DNA of 64,000 nucleotides, taken from Chitinophaga sp. CF418. Lineage in GTDB: Bacteria > Bacteroidota > Bacteroidia > Chitinophagales > Chitinophagaceae. The notes under the pieces are model-generated. The model searched no databases. It was not told where the DNA came from and saw only the letters and a list, made by a program, of their open reading frames with translations. Location: NCBI RefSeq assembly GCF_900142925.1, contig NZ_FRCN01000005.1, positions 62,001 through 126,000 on the forward strand, in the 5' to 3' direction. How positions within the stretch are numbered: the first letter of the stretch is position 1; each line of letters opens with the position of its first letter. Both the position numbers and the translations under genes were made by a program. Below are positions 35,553 to 43,955 of this stretch, one piece after another.

Positions 35553-36389
35553 TTACTTAACGTAACGGATCCTGGTATTTTCAACTTTGGTATACACAAC
35601 CGCATCATCTACTATGGTCTGGAAAGTATTCTTTCGGGTAACAGGATAGCCATCTCCATCGTACGTATATACGTTGGTTTCGGCTTCAGCATAATTGGAA
35701 TAATCTGTTCTCTGCGTAAGAATGTTATTAACAGACAGCCCTGCCGCTACCTCTCTCGGGTGTATTAAATACAGTTCCGGCTGCATTGCCATGAAGTTCA
35801 CTTTATCATCGTAGGTATATACCGTTGTGATCGTGTCCGTCTCCTGACCATCTATTATCCCAACATAGGTCTCTTTGATGAGATTACCTTTACTATCCCA
35901 GTCGTACAGCGTCTTTGCATAGTATTCAAACGGCCTGCCCTCAGTACCAGGCTCCTGTGAAACCCCAAAAGAATACATGGCAGCATAACGTCCGTTGTTA
36001 TCATAAACAATACTGTCATACACATCAATCAGGTGATCAGCGCCATAAAACATGACCTTCGACAGATCACCAGCAGCATTATACTCGTAGTCCTGCTTAT
36101 CTTCCAGCGTGGTAGGGCTTTCTTCGCTGACGAGTAATTTAGCTAGTTTTCCATTCACATATACAGGTTCACTGTAGTAAACATAACTTTCCTGTTGGGC
36201 GAAAGACTGGAAAGTAGCAACCTGGTTACTTGTATTATAAGTTGCGCTGCTACTGTCATACTCTGAGACCGAGTTCAGAAATAGTTTGGTCGCCTTAATT
36301 TGATTTTGCGGGATGATTGTATCGTTGTTGTCTTTACATGCAACAAATAATACAGTGAGCGCAGCTGCGCTGAACAGTAATTTTTTCAT
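35553..36389 (-). CDS. Putative outer-membrane lipoprotein, YD-like strands
   Basis: 278 residues with a lipoprotein signal (ALTVLFVACKDNN, lipid-acceptor Cys18). The mature part is made of repeated beta strands of the type YDSIVYDNNGRYAAMYSF, LYDWDSKGNLIKETYV and YTYDGDGYPVTRK, the loose YD-repeat look of many DUF4595-like Bacteroidota lipoproteins. The function is unknown. It has a long structured upstream region (36390-37032). Confidence 0.8.
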   Translation of the reverse strand: MKKLLFSAAALTVLFVACKDNNDTIIPQNQIKATKLFLNSVSEYDSSSATYNTSNQVATFQSFAQQESYVYYSEPVYVNGKLAKLLVSEESPTTLEDKQDYEYNAAGDLSKVMFYGADHLIDVYDSIVYDNNGRYAAMYSFGVSQEPGTEGRPFEYYAKTLYDWDSKGNLIKETYVGIIDGQETDTITTVYTYDDKVNFMAMQPELYLIHPREVAAGLSVNNILTQRTDYSNYAEAETNVYTYDGDGYPVTRKNTFQTIVDDAVVYTKVENTRIRYVK

Positions 36390-36601
36390 GGTTTCGAATG
36401 TGTCTTTTCTGATTTTTTAAGTGTATGGGTTATAAGGGTTAAAAAGCAAGTGACCTGCAGGATTTGGACTTACTATTATGAGTCAAATATACAACTTATT
36501 TAACATATAAACAAGGCGAGATTCAGCTTGGAAACTTGGGGTTATAGTACAGATAGTGTTCGCCTATAGTACAGTTCTATAGCTATACGCCCTGTAGTCC
36601 T

Positions 36602-36653
36602 GCATTAGACCTGCTGTTCTATAGCGTTGGCTATAGAACAGCAGGTCTAATGC
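36602..36653. repeat. Perfect 24-bp inverted repeat with 4-base loop
   Basis: Arms 36602-36625 and 36630-36653, beginning gcattagacctgctg; loop gttg. No T-run follows, so it is not an ordinary terminator. Confidence 0.9.
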
Positions 36654-36896
36654 TATAGTAAAGAGCCTATAGGCTATAACCTGTACCGAATCTGTACCGA
36701 ATACATACCCTCAGGAATACCTTTGGATACCAGTCAGAGGAATGCCGGTTTACCTTACCTTTGAGGCGCATATAGACAGCATCTCAAAGGAATACCAATC
36801 GAATCTCAATCGGATCCATACTATAAGTTTAACCGGGCTTGTCCGGGACATGACGAGGATTAATCTGTATATAACATCGATCAGATATCGCTTTTC

Positions 36897-36980
36897 CTAT
36901 GTTTCTCCTATGTCCAACTTACGTTCATCTTACGTCTTTGAACCTAGGATGAACGTAAGATAGACATAGGAGAAACATAG
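36897..36980. repeat. 33-bp inverted repeat, two mismatches
   Basis: Arms 36897-36929 and 36948-36980 beginning ctatgtttctcctatgtc, 31 of 33 positions pairing, 18-base loop. No T-run follows. Confidence 0.9.
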
Positions 36981-37032
36981 TTAAGACGGCTTCTGATCCT
37001 GAATTGATACAGTCTTGTCTTGATTTGATGCT

Positions 37033-37080
37033 AATAAAAAGCGGGGCTGACCTTCGAAAAGATCAGCCCCGCTTTTTATT
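37033..37080. terminator. Strong terminator after the ComA-like gene
   Basis: 18-bp stem, aataaaaagcggggctga / tcagccccgctttttatt, lying 15 bases after the stop of the minus-strand gene; A and T runs make it active in both directions. Confidence 0.92.
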
Positions 37081-37095
37081 TATACTGTAAAAAAC

Positions 37096-37869
37096 CTATT
37101 TACCTCCGTCAAGAAAGAAATGGAAGCTGTCACCACGTAAGCCTACGCGCATTGCCTCCAGCGAGATCACCTCGTAGGATGCAATATTACCCAGGTTGGC
37201 ATTACAGCCGATGAGGTCCAGGAAATACAATTGCTGGTCTTTCCTGGGTGCTTCCCAGATGATCTTTTCACCCGGTATCTGTGTCAGGATCTCCTGTACC
37301 AGCCCTTCACGTACTTCCCCGGAATCGCGGTACAAACCTACGGTACCATTTTCCCTTGCTTCCGCAATAATGTATTGGGAACCAGCAGAAAGTTCTGCCC
37401 TCATCAGTTCTATCCATTTATAGGGAGGTGTGATATGCTCGCGGTCTTTATCCTTGGAACCAATTTCGCTCAATACTGTACCCAGTTTGGCCAATTTCTC
37501 AACGTAACCACATTTTTCAGCATGCGGAATGGAAAGAGAACCATCGGATACTTCAAAGTAATTGATACCGTATTTTTTACAGACTTCTATATAATCATCA
37601 AACTGGTTACGGATGATGAAAGCCTCCAGTAACAGTCCGCCGAAATAAACGGGGATGTTAAATGACTGGTATACTTTGATCTTCTCATCCAGGTTGGGCG
37701 TAACATAGGCGGTACCAAAAGCCAGTTTCACCATATCTACATGCGGAGCGGATACGGAGAGGAAGTCTTTTGTATCCTGCAGGCTCAGACCTTTATCGGT
37801 CACCATTGTAATACCGAATGAACGTGGCTGCTGTGTACGATCAGGAATTTTGTCCAGATTAAAATTCAT
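37096..37869 (-). CDS. comA: Phosphosulfolactate synthase (ComA-like)
   Basis: About 257 residues from the ATG at 37869, which follows a ttaggtaaa ribosome-site-like stretch; an upstream ATG at 37923 would add 18 poorly conserved residues. A TIM barrel of the ComA family: RSFGITMVTDKGLS, VDMVKLAFGTAYV, PVYFGGLLLEAFI, FEVSDGSLSIP, YIIAEARENGTVGLY, KIIWEAPRKDQQ. The reaction is sulfite + phosphoenolpyruvate to (2R)-phospho-3-sulfolactate. In archaea and Bacillus it starts coenzyme M or sulfolactate formation. In Bacteroidota it may feed sulfonates such as cysteate for sulfonolipids; this is inference. Neighbours give no other gene of that pathway. Confidence 0.85.
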   Translation of the reverse strand: MNFNLDKIPDRTQQPRSFGITMVTDKGLSLQDTKDFLSVSAPHVDMVKLAFGTAYVTPNLDEKIKVYQSFNIPVYFGGLLLEAFIIRNQFDDYIEVCKKYGINYFEVSDGSLSIPHAEKCGYVEKLAKLGTVLSEIGSKDKDREHITPPYKWIELMRAELSAGSQYIIAEARENGTVGLYRDSGEVREGLVQEILTQIPGEKIIWEAPRKDQQLYFLDLIGCNANLGNIASYEVISLEAMRVGLRGDSFHFFLDGGK

Positions 37870-37939
37870 TTTACCTAAAGTTTTGTACTGCGATTTACTT
37901 CCTTGAATTAAACTTCCGGACAAAGGTATTCAAAAAATA

Positions 37940-38884
37940 TCAGGCGCGTTGCTGATTAAAAGATAGTTTATAGGAAGGGAAATTTGTTAACAGTACTCCC
38001 AGCAAAATAACCACCATTGCCACCAATTGCATCCAGCCCAGTTGCTCATTTACAAAAACCCAGCCCACCAGCACCGCCACTACGGGATTAACGTAGGTGT
38101 GGGTGCTGACCAATGCCGGCGGACGCACTGTTATGAGCCAGGTAAATGCCATATAGGCTATCAGGGAGCCGAAAATAACCAGGTAAAATAAGCCTGCCCA
38201 GGCTTCGGCAGGAACTTCATTAAAACGGATCCTGCCCCATTCACCGGAAATACCGCTTAAAAGACTGCTGCATATTCCCCCGGCAAACAACTGGATACAG
38301 GAACTGACAATGTTGGAAATACCTTTTCCCATTCGTCCTTCCGCATGTAATGCGCCACCTACCCAGAAAACGGTGCCGAGCAATATGGCGGCATATCCCA
38401 TCCATTGTGTTGTAACATCTCCTGTAGGCGCCGATGTGGCATCACTACCACCAAAGAACAGCAGGATGCCTGTAAAACCAATCAATAATCCTGTAATAAT
38501 GAAGCGGCTGGAGAAATACTCCCTCCAGCGCTTTCTGTCTGCCAATAGGAAAAGAAAAGGCTCAGCAGCAATAACAATGGCGGCCTGTCCTGAAGTAACA
38601 TATTGTTCCGCCCAGGCTACCATACCACTACCTCCTACCAGCATGAACAATCCACTGATTGAGCAGGTACGGATGGCCTGCCAGCCCGGCCATTTCTCTT
38701 TCTTAATGAAACACCATCCCAGCAGCAGCAGGGCTGCCATCAGGTAACGCAGTGCGGAAAGCATAAAAGGAGGAAATCCCCGCAGCCCATAGATGACTGC
38801 CAGGTAGGTAGTGCCCCATACAATATAAACAGCCATAAATGCCAGTACAATCAACCACTGTGGAGCTTTCTGTTCAGCCATCAC
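37940..38884 (-). CDS. EamA/DMT-superfamily exporter
   Basis: 314 residues, ten predicted membrane segments in two EamA repeats (IVLAFMAVYIVWGTTYLAVI; VIFGSLIAYMAFTWL; VNPVVAVLVGWVFVNEQLGW). Members export amino acids or metabolites. It is divergent from a CGNR-type regulator across a 114-base region with a clear inverted-repeat operator, so that regulator probably controls it. The substrate is unknown. Confidence 0.88.
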   Translation of the reverse strand: MMAEQKAPQWLIVLAFMAVYIVWGTTYLAVIYGLRGFPPFMLSALRYLMAALLLLGWCFIKKEKWPGWQAIRTCSISGLFMLVGGSGMVAWAEQYVTSGQAAIVIAAEPFLFLLADRKRWREYFSSRFIITGLLIGFTGILLFFGGSDATSAPTGDVTTQWMGYAAILLGTVFWVGGALHAEGRMGKGISNIVSSCIQLFAGGICSSLLSGISGEWGRIRFNEVPAEAWAGLFYLVIFGSLIAYMAFTWLITVRPPALVSTHTYVNPVVAVLVGWVFVNEQLGWMQLVAMVVILLGVLLTNFPSYKLSFNQQRA

Positions 38885-38910
38885 CTACCTTTTTTACTTG
38901 TTAAACTATA

Positions 38911-38950
38911 TTTGCTGGTATAAAATTAGAAAACTTTTATTACCAGCAAA
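38911..38950. promoter_or_regulatory. Inverted-repeat operator over the exporter promoter
   Basis: Perfect 10-bp arms tttgctggta (38911-38920) and taccagcaaa (38941-38950), with taaaa / ttttat continuing inward. On the minus strand the arms overlap a candidate -33 TTTG (38947-38950) and flank a -7-like TAATTTTA (38921-38928), spacer 18. Binding here would block the exporter promoter. Confidence 0.6.
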
Positions 38951-38956
38951 ATATTT

Positions 38957-38990
38957 TTTGGTAGTAATAATTCAATTTGCTGTACTTTTG
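38957..38990 (+). promoter_or_regulatory. Bacteroidota-type promoter of the CGNR regulator
   Basis: -33 TTTG at 38957-38960, 22-base spacer, -7 TACTTTTG at 38983-38990, an exact match to TAnnTTTG. The transcript would start only a few bases before the ATG at 38999, so the message is almost leaderless. Confidence 0.55.
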
Positions 38991-38998
38991 GTATACGG

Positions 38999-39628
38999 AT
39001 GAGCAAGGAGAGATCTATAGCAACCTTAGCGCTGGATGGCGGCGCACTCTGTTTTCATTTTATCAATACGGTAAATGCATGGAGAGGCCCCAACCTGTAT
39101 GAATACCTGGGTAATTATGAGGAGCTGATAGAGTGGTGCAGGAAAGTAGACATCCTCGATGAAGCGCAGCGGACGGCTCTACTGCAATATGCCACAGCAG
39201 ATGAAACAGCGGCAGCGGCAGCACTGCAGAAATTAAAACGTATACGGGAAACCCTGTACCATTTCTTTTCTGGCATTGCAGAAAACGATGGTATCACCCT
39301 CTCATCTTCCGTATTGGAAAAGTTCAATAAAGCGCTTGCCAGTGCGTTATCGCATCTGCAGTTCGAAAGGACAGCAACAGGTGTTAAAGCTACCCTACAA
39401 AGGGATGATACTGACCTGATGGCCCCACTATGGACAGTGATGAAGTCCGCCTATGATGTGCTTACCAATGAGGAACATGTGCGGATCAAAGAGTGTGAAA
39501 CCTGTGGATGGATATTCCTGGACCATACCAAGAACAATAAAAAACGCTGGTGCAGCCCGCTTACCTGCGGAACCACGGATAAGTCAAAACGTTATTATCA
39601 GAAGAAAAAAGAAAAAGCAGAGGAGTAA
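38999..39628 (+). CDS. ABATE-type regulator with CGNR-like zinc finger
   Basis: 209 residues. The N-terminal helical ABATE-like domain (ALDGGALCFHFINTVNAWRGP; YEELIEWCRKVDIL) senses a ligand in relatives. The C-terminal treble-clef finger has Cys166, Cys169, Cys185 and Cys190 (CETCGWIFLD ... KRWCSPLTCG). The usual CGNR tetrad reads CGTT here, an unusual change in the motif that names the family, though the zinc ligands are intact. It is divergent from the exporter. Confidence 0.88.
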   Translation: MSKERSIATLALDGGALCFHFINTVNAWRGPNLYEYLGNYEELIEWCRKVDILDEAQRTALLQYATADETAAAAALQKLKRIRETLYHFFSGIAENDGITLSSSVLEKFNKALASALSHLQFERTATGVKATLQRDDTDLMAPLWTVMKSAYDVLTNEEHVRIKECETCGWIFLDHTKNNKKRWCSPLTCGTTDKSKRYYQKKKEKAEE

Positions 39629-39667
39629 AACACAATAGGACTCCGTCAGGAGTCCCGGTGTTTGTAG

Positions 39668-39796
39668 CCCCGGGTGATAACCCGGGGAAACGTGATAACC
39701 CGGGGAACGTGACCCCCGGGGAAACGAATATTATCACAAAACACAAACAACCCCGGGAATGAATATCACCGCAAAACACAAACAACCCGGGGAACC
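39668..39796. repeat. Cluster of cccggg-containing short repeats
   Basis: Three copies of gtgataacccggggaaac or a close variant in a row (about 39674-39726), then two copies of atcac..aaaacacaaacaacccggg (about 39733-39757 and 39765-39792). The units pair with each other, giving a structured spacer between two convergent genes; it may act as a weak terminator. Confidence 0.7.
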
Positions 39797-39819
39797 CCCA
39801 AAATCGATGTAATCTGTAA

Positions 39820-40686
39820 TTAATAAAGCGTCACCGTCCAGCTTCTTTCAAAATGTTTACCCTTTTCCAGGATGTGTATCCCTTCTTTACCGGTAATTTC
39901 CCCGGAAGCATTTACACCATCAGCAATACCATTCCAGGGCTCTATACATACAAAGTCGGCTTCTTTTGCCGCCCATATGCCCATATATGGGAAACCATCA
40001 TATTGCAGTTTCAGTCCGCGGGGAGACTTATCACTCTTCAGCTCTATGATGTTGGATGCAAGCGTTTTGAAAACCAATGCATCTTTATAGAACAGGGAAT
40101 GTTTCAATGGTAGTTTATGTGTTTTTACCAGGAATGGTTCTGGTGTCAATTCAATCAATCCATCTGCCGACAACGGCCATACGCCATCATTCTCTTCCTG
40201 GTTAAAAGACAGGTAATAATCTTCATATCCTGTACCATCGGTCAAAGGCACTTTAAAAGCAGGATGGGCGCCTACCGAAAAGTACATAGTATCTTTACCT
40301 GTGTTCTCCACGAGATAAGTCACTTTCAGTGATGTGTCATGCAGTGTGTATATGACCTGGAAAGTAAAATGGAAAGGATATACCTGGAGGGTATCTTCTG
40401 TATGCTTTAACGTAAAGGTAAGCTGATGGTCCGTCTGTGCCGTGAGGGCAAATACCTTGTCGCGGGCAAAGCCATGCCTGCCTAGTGTGTAGCTTTTACC
40501 TTTATATGTGTAGGTGTTATTTTTAAGGGTACCCACTATCGGGAACAACACGGGACTTTTCTTAGCCCATTCCGGTCCCGCATGCCACAGATATTCCTGA
40601 CCTAAGTCCGTGCGGACGATGTTTTGTAACTCGGCTCCTTTTTCGGCAACAACTACCCGTAGTTTATCATTCTTTAATTCAGGCAT
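39820..40686 (-). CDS. Aldose 1-epimerase family protein (LacX-like)
   Basis: 288 residues, galactose-mutarotase-like beta sandwich: EYLWHAGPEWAKKSPVLFPIVG, YTLGRHGFARDK (His), FSVGAHPAFKVPL (His) and FVCIEPWNGIADG (Glu). The pattern is that of the LacX/YihR-type branch. It interconverts sugar anomers; the substrate is unclear. Monocistronic, no signal peptide. Confidence 0.87.
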   Translation of the reverse strand: MPELKNDKLRVVVAEKGAELQNIVRTDLGQEYLWHAGPEWAKKSPVLFPIVGTLKNNTYTYKGKSYTLGRHGFARDKVFALTAQTDHQLTFTLKHTEDTLQVYPFHFTFQVIYTLHDTSLKVTYLVENTGKDTMYFSVGAHPAFKVPLTDGTGYEDYYLSFNQEENDGVWPLSADGLIELTPEPFLVKTHKLPLKHSLFYKDALVFKTLASNIIELKSDKSPRGLKLQYDGFPYMGIWAAKEADFVCIEPWNGIADGVNASGEITGKEGIHILEKGKHFERSWTVTLY

Positions 40687-40731
40687 ACGAAACTTTTTGC
40701 CTCAAAAATAACCATTCGGGCCTTATATGCC

Positions 40732-40941
40732 TCATTTTTTCCTGCTGCTCAATACCAGCACCAGTCCTATTACAGCTACAATACCACCTGCATAAGTGGG
40801 CCAGCCTATCCAGCGGTTTTCCGTTTTATTGACTTCCACCGGACCAAGGTCCACTACCTTCTTTTCTGTCTTTACGGAGAAGCCGCGTATCACGATCATG
40901 GCGATACCGGCAATGATAAGGATAAAACCAAATGTTTTCAT
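40732..40941 (-). CDS. Small membrane protein, two transmembrane segments
   Basis: 69 residues from the ATG at 40941 (an upstream ATG at 40980 would add 13). Hydrophobic FGFILIIAGIAMIVIRGF, a polar loop with KKVVDLGPVEVNKTENR, then WPTYAGGIVAVIGLVLVLSS with basic tail RKK. This layout is common in short Bacteroidota inner-membrane proteins of unknown function. It follows the dioxygenase gene closely and may be cotranscribed. Confidence 0.75.
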   Translation of the reverse strand: MKTFGFILIIAGIAMIVIRGFSVKTEKKVVDLGPVEVNKTENRWIGWPTYAGGIVAVIGLVLVLSSRKK

Positions 40942-40990
40942 GTGTTGCAGGTTTAATATGCCAATCAACACAATACACATGCCAGCTGGT

Positions 40991-42406
40991 TCACAAAAGT
41001 CGCGAAGAACTAAGATAATCTGTCAGTTGAAAACGGCCGCTTTCTTTCATGGCTTTAAGACCGCCTTTGATATCTACCAGGTTATGATATCCCCGCATGC
41101 GCATTATGGAGATAAAAATCGCGGAACGGTATCCACCGGCACAGTGTACGTAGTACAGCTGCTTCTTATCCAGCGTTTGCATGCTGTCGTTGATATATTC
41201 CAGCGGGATATTGGTGGCGTTCTCTATATGCTCGCTACCGTATTCACTTCTTCTGCGTATATCCAGGATGTTTACCGGGGTCCACAACATGCGGTCAGCC
41301 AGTTCATCAGGGGTAATAACAGTGATATTGTCTGTTGGCCGGTGATCTGCTTTCCAGGTATCAAATCCACCTTTCAGGCAGCCGATCGTATTGTCATATC
41401 CTATCCGGGCCAGGCGGGTGACCACTTCTTTTTCACGTCCCGGATCTGCAATAAAAAGAATAGGTTGCTCTACACGGGGAATGAGCGTACCCGCCCAGGG
41501 AGCGAAATTACCATCCACTCCGATATTGAAAGAGCCGGGAATAAACCCTTCGACAAATCTTTCCGGACCACGGGTATCCAGGATCACCGCATCTGTTTCA
41601 TTGGCTGCCGCTTCAAAAGCAGCTGGCGAAAGTGAACGTATGCCCCGTTTAATGACATCTTCCACATGCCCATAACCCTGTTTGTTCATTTTTACATTCA
41701 TCGGGAAATACGCAGGTGGAGGTGTCAGTCCTTCGGTTACTTCCTTTATGAATTCATCTCTCGTCATGTCTTTCCGAAGCGCATAATTGACCGACAACTG
41801 GTGAGCAAGTGTGTCTGCCGTTTGATTGCTCATGTTTTTACCACAGGCACTGCCGGCGCCATGCCCCGGATATACCGTAATATGGCCAGGCAATGGCATG
41901 ACCTTGCTGCGCAGGGAATCGAACAGGATACCGGCCAGTTCTTCCTTCGTTTTTCCGGAAGCCTGTTGCGCCAGATCCGGACGGCCCACATCACCGATAA
42001 AAAGTGTATCGCCTGAAAAGAGTACAGTGTCCTCTCCTGCTTCATTGAGCAATAAAAAGCAGGCGCTTTCCATCGTATGTCCCGGCGTATGTAAGACTTT
42101 GAGTTTTACATCACCCAGGGGCAGGATCTCACCATCTGTGGCAATATGAGCAGGGAAAGCGGGGTGTGCTTCAGGGCCGTAAACGATCGTAGCACCGGTG
42201 GCCGCAGCCAGCTCCAGGTGTCCCGACACGAAATCAGCATGGAAATGGGTCTCCAATACATACTTTATAACAGCATTGTCCTGCTGCGCTTTTCTGATAT
42301 AGGATGTAACATCGCGGAGAGGATCAATGATCGCTGCTTCTCCGTTACTTTCAATGTAATAGGCGCCATGGGCCAGGCAACCTGTGTAAAGCTGTTCGAT
42401 TTTCAT
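40991..42406 (-). CDS. Persulfide dioxygenase-like MBL hydrolase with two rhodanese domains
   Basis: 471 residues. The ETHE1/Blh-like metallo-beta-lactamase domain (1-240) has THFHADFVSGH (His54, His56, Asp58, His63), His110, Asp133 and His182. The first rhodanese domain (about 265-355) lacks the catalytic Cys (FIADPGREKE); the second (about 370-465) keeps it as Cys422 (VHCAGGYRS). Predicted role: oxidation of glutathione or low-molecular-weight persulfide to sulfite, with sulfur transfer by the active rhodanese. One inactive and one active rhodanese is the usual pattern of this group. Confidence 0.88.
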   Translation of the reverse strand: MKIEQLYTGCLAHGAYYIESNGEAAIIDPLRDVTSYIRKAQQDNAVIKYVLETHFHADFVSGHLELAAATGATIVYGPEAHPAFPAHIATDGEILPLGDVKLKVLHTPGHTMESACFLLLNEAGEDTVLFSGDTLFIGDVGRPDLAQQASGKTKEELAGILFDSLRSKVMPLPGHITVYPGHGAGSACGKNMSNQTADTLAHQLSVNYALRKDMTRDEFIKEVTEGLTPPPAYFPMNVKMNKQGYGHVEDVIKRGIRSLSPAAFEAAANETDAVILDTRGPERFVEGFIPGSFNIGVDGNFAPWAGTLIPRVEQPILFIADPGREKEVVTRLARIGYDNTIGCLKGGFDTWKADHRPTDNITVITPDELADRMLWTPVNILDIRRRSEYGSEHIENATNIPLEYINDSMQTLDKKQLYYVHCAGGYRSAIFISIMRMRGYHNLVDIKGGLKAMKESGRFQLTDYLSSSRLL

Positions 42407-42547
42407 GTTTAACCGTACTTATACCACAAAGGTCTGGTAAACGGGAAAACGGGAAGATGATGATCATCACCGGGCGGGATGATACTGATGCAGTAATAAC
42501 AAATGATCGTTGTTTCTTTCCGGTAATAATCAGGTAAGCGGTAAATA

Positions 42548-42955
42548 TTAATGTTGCTCAGCTCCCATCAGCAGCTCGCGGATAATGTTTTTGCCGATCG
42601 GTTTAACGAGATATCCGGCCAGGCCGGGAAACTCTCTTGCCCGCTGCAGATCGCTTTCATGTGTGGAACTGGTAAGAATATATATTCTGATATGTTTATC
42701 GTCCGGCAGGGACAATTTTACAAACTCGCGCATAAACTGCCAGCCGTCCATATATGGCATATTAACGTCCAGGAGGATGAGATCCGGCAATTCATCCGGA
42801 GTATTGAGATGAGATTTAATATAATTCAGCGCCTGTTCTCCATCCGTGAATTTATGGATACGTTCTACAAGCTCCAGCCGCTCAAAGTGCTGCCGCATTA
42901 CAAACTGAAATAGTTCATCATCATCGACAACGCAAACATGCTTTACTTTATTCAT
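42548..42955 (-). CDS. Single-domain response regulator (CheY-like)
   Basis: 135 residues from ATG at 42955; the open frame extends upstream but that part overlaps the kinase gene in another frame and is not protein-like. Receiver domain with Asp11-Asp13, phospho-acceptor Asp63 (ILLDVNMPYMDG), TSSTHESD and Lys in YLVKPIGK. No output domain. Pairs with the broken histidine kinase gene that ends 37 bases upstream. Confidence 0.88.
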   Translation of the reverse strand: MNKVKHVCVVDDDELFQFVMRQHFERLELVERIHKFTDGEQALNYIKSHLNTPDELPDLILLDVNMPYMDGWQFMREFVKLSLPDDKHIRIYILTSSTHESDLQRAREFPGLAGYLVKPIGKNIIRELLMGAEQH

Positions 42956-42992
42956 CTTGCTGTAAGGTGTGTACGCGGTTATTAAAATAAAC

Positions 42993-43742
42993 TTAGAAAC
43001 TGCTGCCCCTGCCCGATTCACTTTTGACTTCAATATTGCCCCCGAATATCCTGATCTGGTTCCTGATTTTAAAAAGGCCAACCCCATTGCTGCCGTAACC
43101 GCGGTGAAACATCGTCTTGTACCGGAATAGCTGGTCCTGGTGCTTTTCGAGGTCAATCGCTATGCCATTATCCTGTACCATCAATACGATGTTATCTTCC
43201 TCTTTCCATGTTTCTATTCTGATCTCAGGTACTACACCCGGCCGCGTATAGGTTATTGCATTATTAATCAGGTTAAATAAAATATTTTCCAAATATACTT
43301 TAACGTAGTTTATAACGGGTACGCTCAAATTGAGCGACAAATGTGCATCTTTTTCCTCAATCTGCGGACTCAATAATTTCCACACCTGCCTGATCATTGG
43401 TTCCTGTTCGCAATGGGTAAAAAAAATCTGCTTATTTACCTGCAGATCAATCATTTCCTTCCGATCATTCAAAGTTCCAGCTCATTGATCACCCTGTTGA
43501 GAGATCCATTAGTATCCATCAGGCGGGTAACATTCGTAAAAAGCTATCTCTGCAAATGGCAGCATCCGGACGGCGTCCCGGAAGTCAGGGGCTTCTTTTT
43601 GTGTTTCAGACACCTGGAGAGCCTTTAATGCGGATTTATTATGACCTACGATCCGATCCTGCTCATCAATGGCAATATATCCTTCTTCAATAGCCTGGGC
43701 TATTGCTGGTAACCAACTGTTCGCATGATCGATCTTCATCAA
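42993..43742 (-). pseudogene. Histidine kinase broken by two frameshifts
   Basis: From 43742 a PAS-like piece (EEGYIAIDEQDRIVGHNKSALKALQ) reads to AEIAF and then hits a stop at 43509. Reading on after one T is removed from the TTTTT run near 43540 gives NVTRLMDTNGSLNRVINELEL. Adding one base at CTTTGAATG (about 43473) then joins NDRKEMIDLQVNKQIFF and a good HATPase (NILFNLINNAITYTRP, VQDNGIAI, GSNGVGLFKIRNQI). So +1 and -1 shifts about 65 bases apart interrupt one coherent protein. The PAS part is short and no H-box is seen between PAS and HATPase, so a deletion is also likely. Either a decayed kinase or, less likely, two sequencing errors. Confidence 0.8.
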
Positions 43743-43955
43743 TTCTTAGTTATTTTGACACACGAGCCAAATGAATACATTAATTAAAGCTCTTACCGGG
43801 GTTGGGATATAATTATAAATGGCTAATCTACTAATAAACAGCAATATAAAAGAAAACTACAAGTTTGCCGCCAAAAAAGCGGTATTCATCTCATTTTTTT
43901 TACATAATATAGTTTTTTGGGGTTCTTTTGGGTTATTTAACTGTTACACACGGTA

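Larger units (their letters stand above)
36390..37095. other. 706-bp gene-less region with nested inverted repeats
   Basis: Lies between two minus-strand genes. Besides the ComA terminator it holds a 24-bp perfect hairpin (36602-36653), a 12-bp palindrome agcctataggct (36664-36675), a tandem tgtaccgaat repeat (about 36682-36701), an 8-bp stem cctttgag / ctcaaagg (36758-36790) and a 33-bp near-perfect hairpin (36897-36980). The 73-codon plus-strand frame at 36742-36963 runs into the hairpin and is not believed. Confidence 0.75.

Noticed and set aside
36742..36963. 73-codon frame in the hairpin-rich region
   Set aside because: Its second half lies within the 33-bp inverted repeat arms, so the frame is a by-product of the hairpin.
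36541..36980. CRISPR or integron attC array
   Set aside because: The inverted repeats differ from each other in sequence and spacing, with no regular repeat-spacer pattern and no cas or integrase gene.
42956..43156. 67-codon upstream extension of the response regulator
   Set aside because: It overlaps the end of the kinase gene in another frame and is rich in Ser/Arg/Thr without structure; the ATG at 42955 starts a canonical receiver domain.
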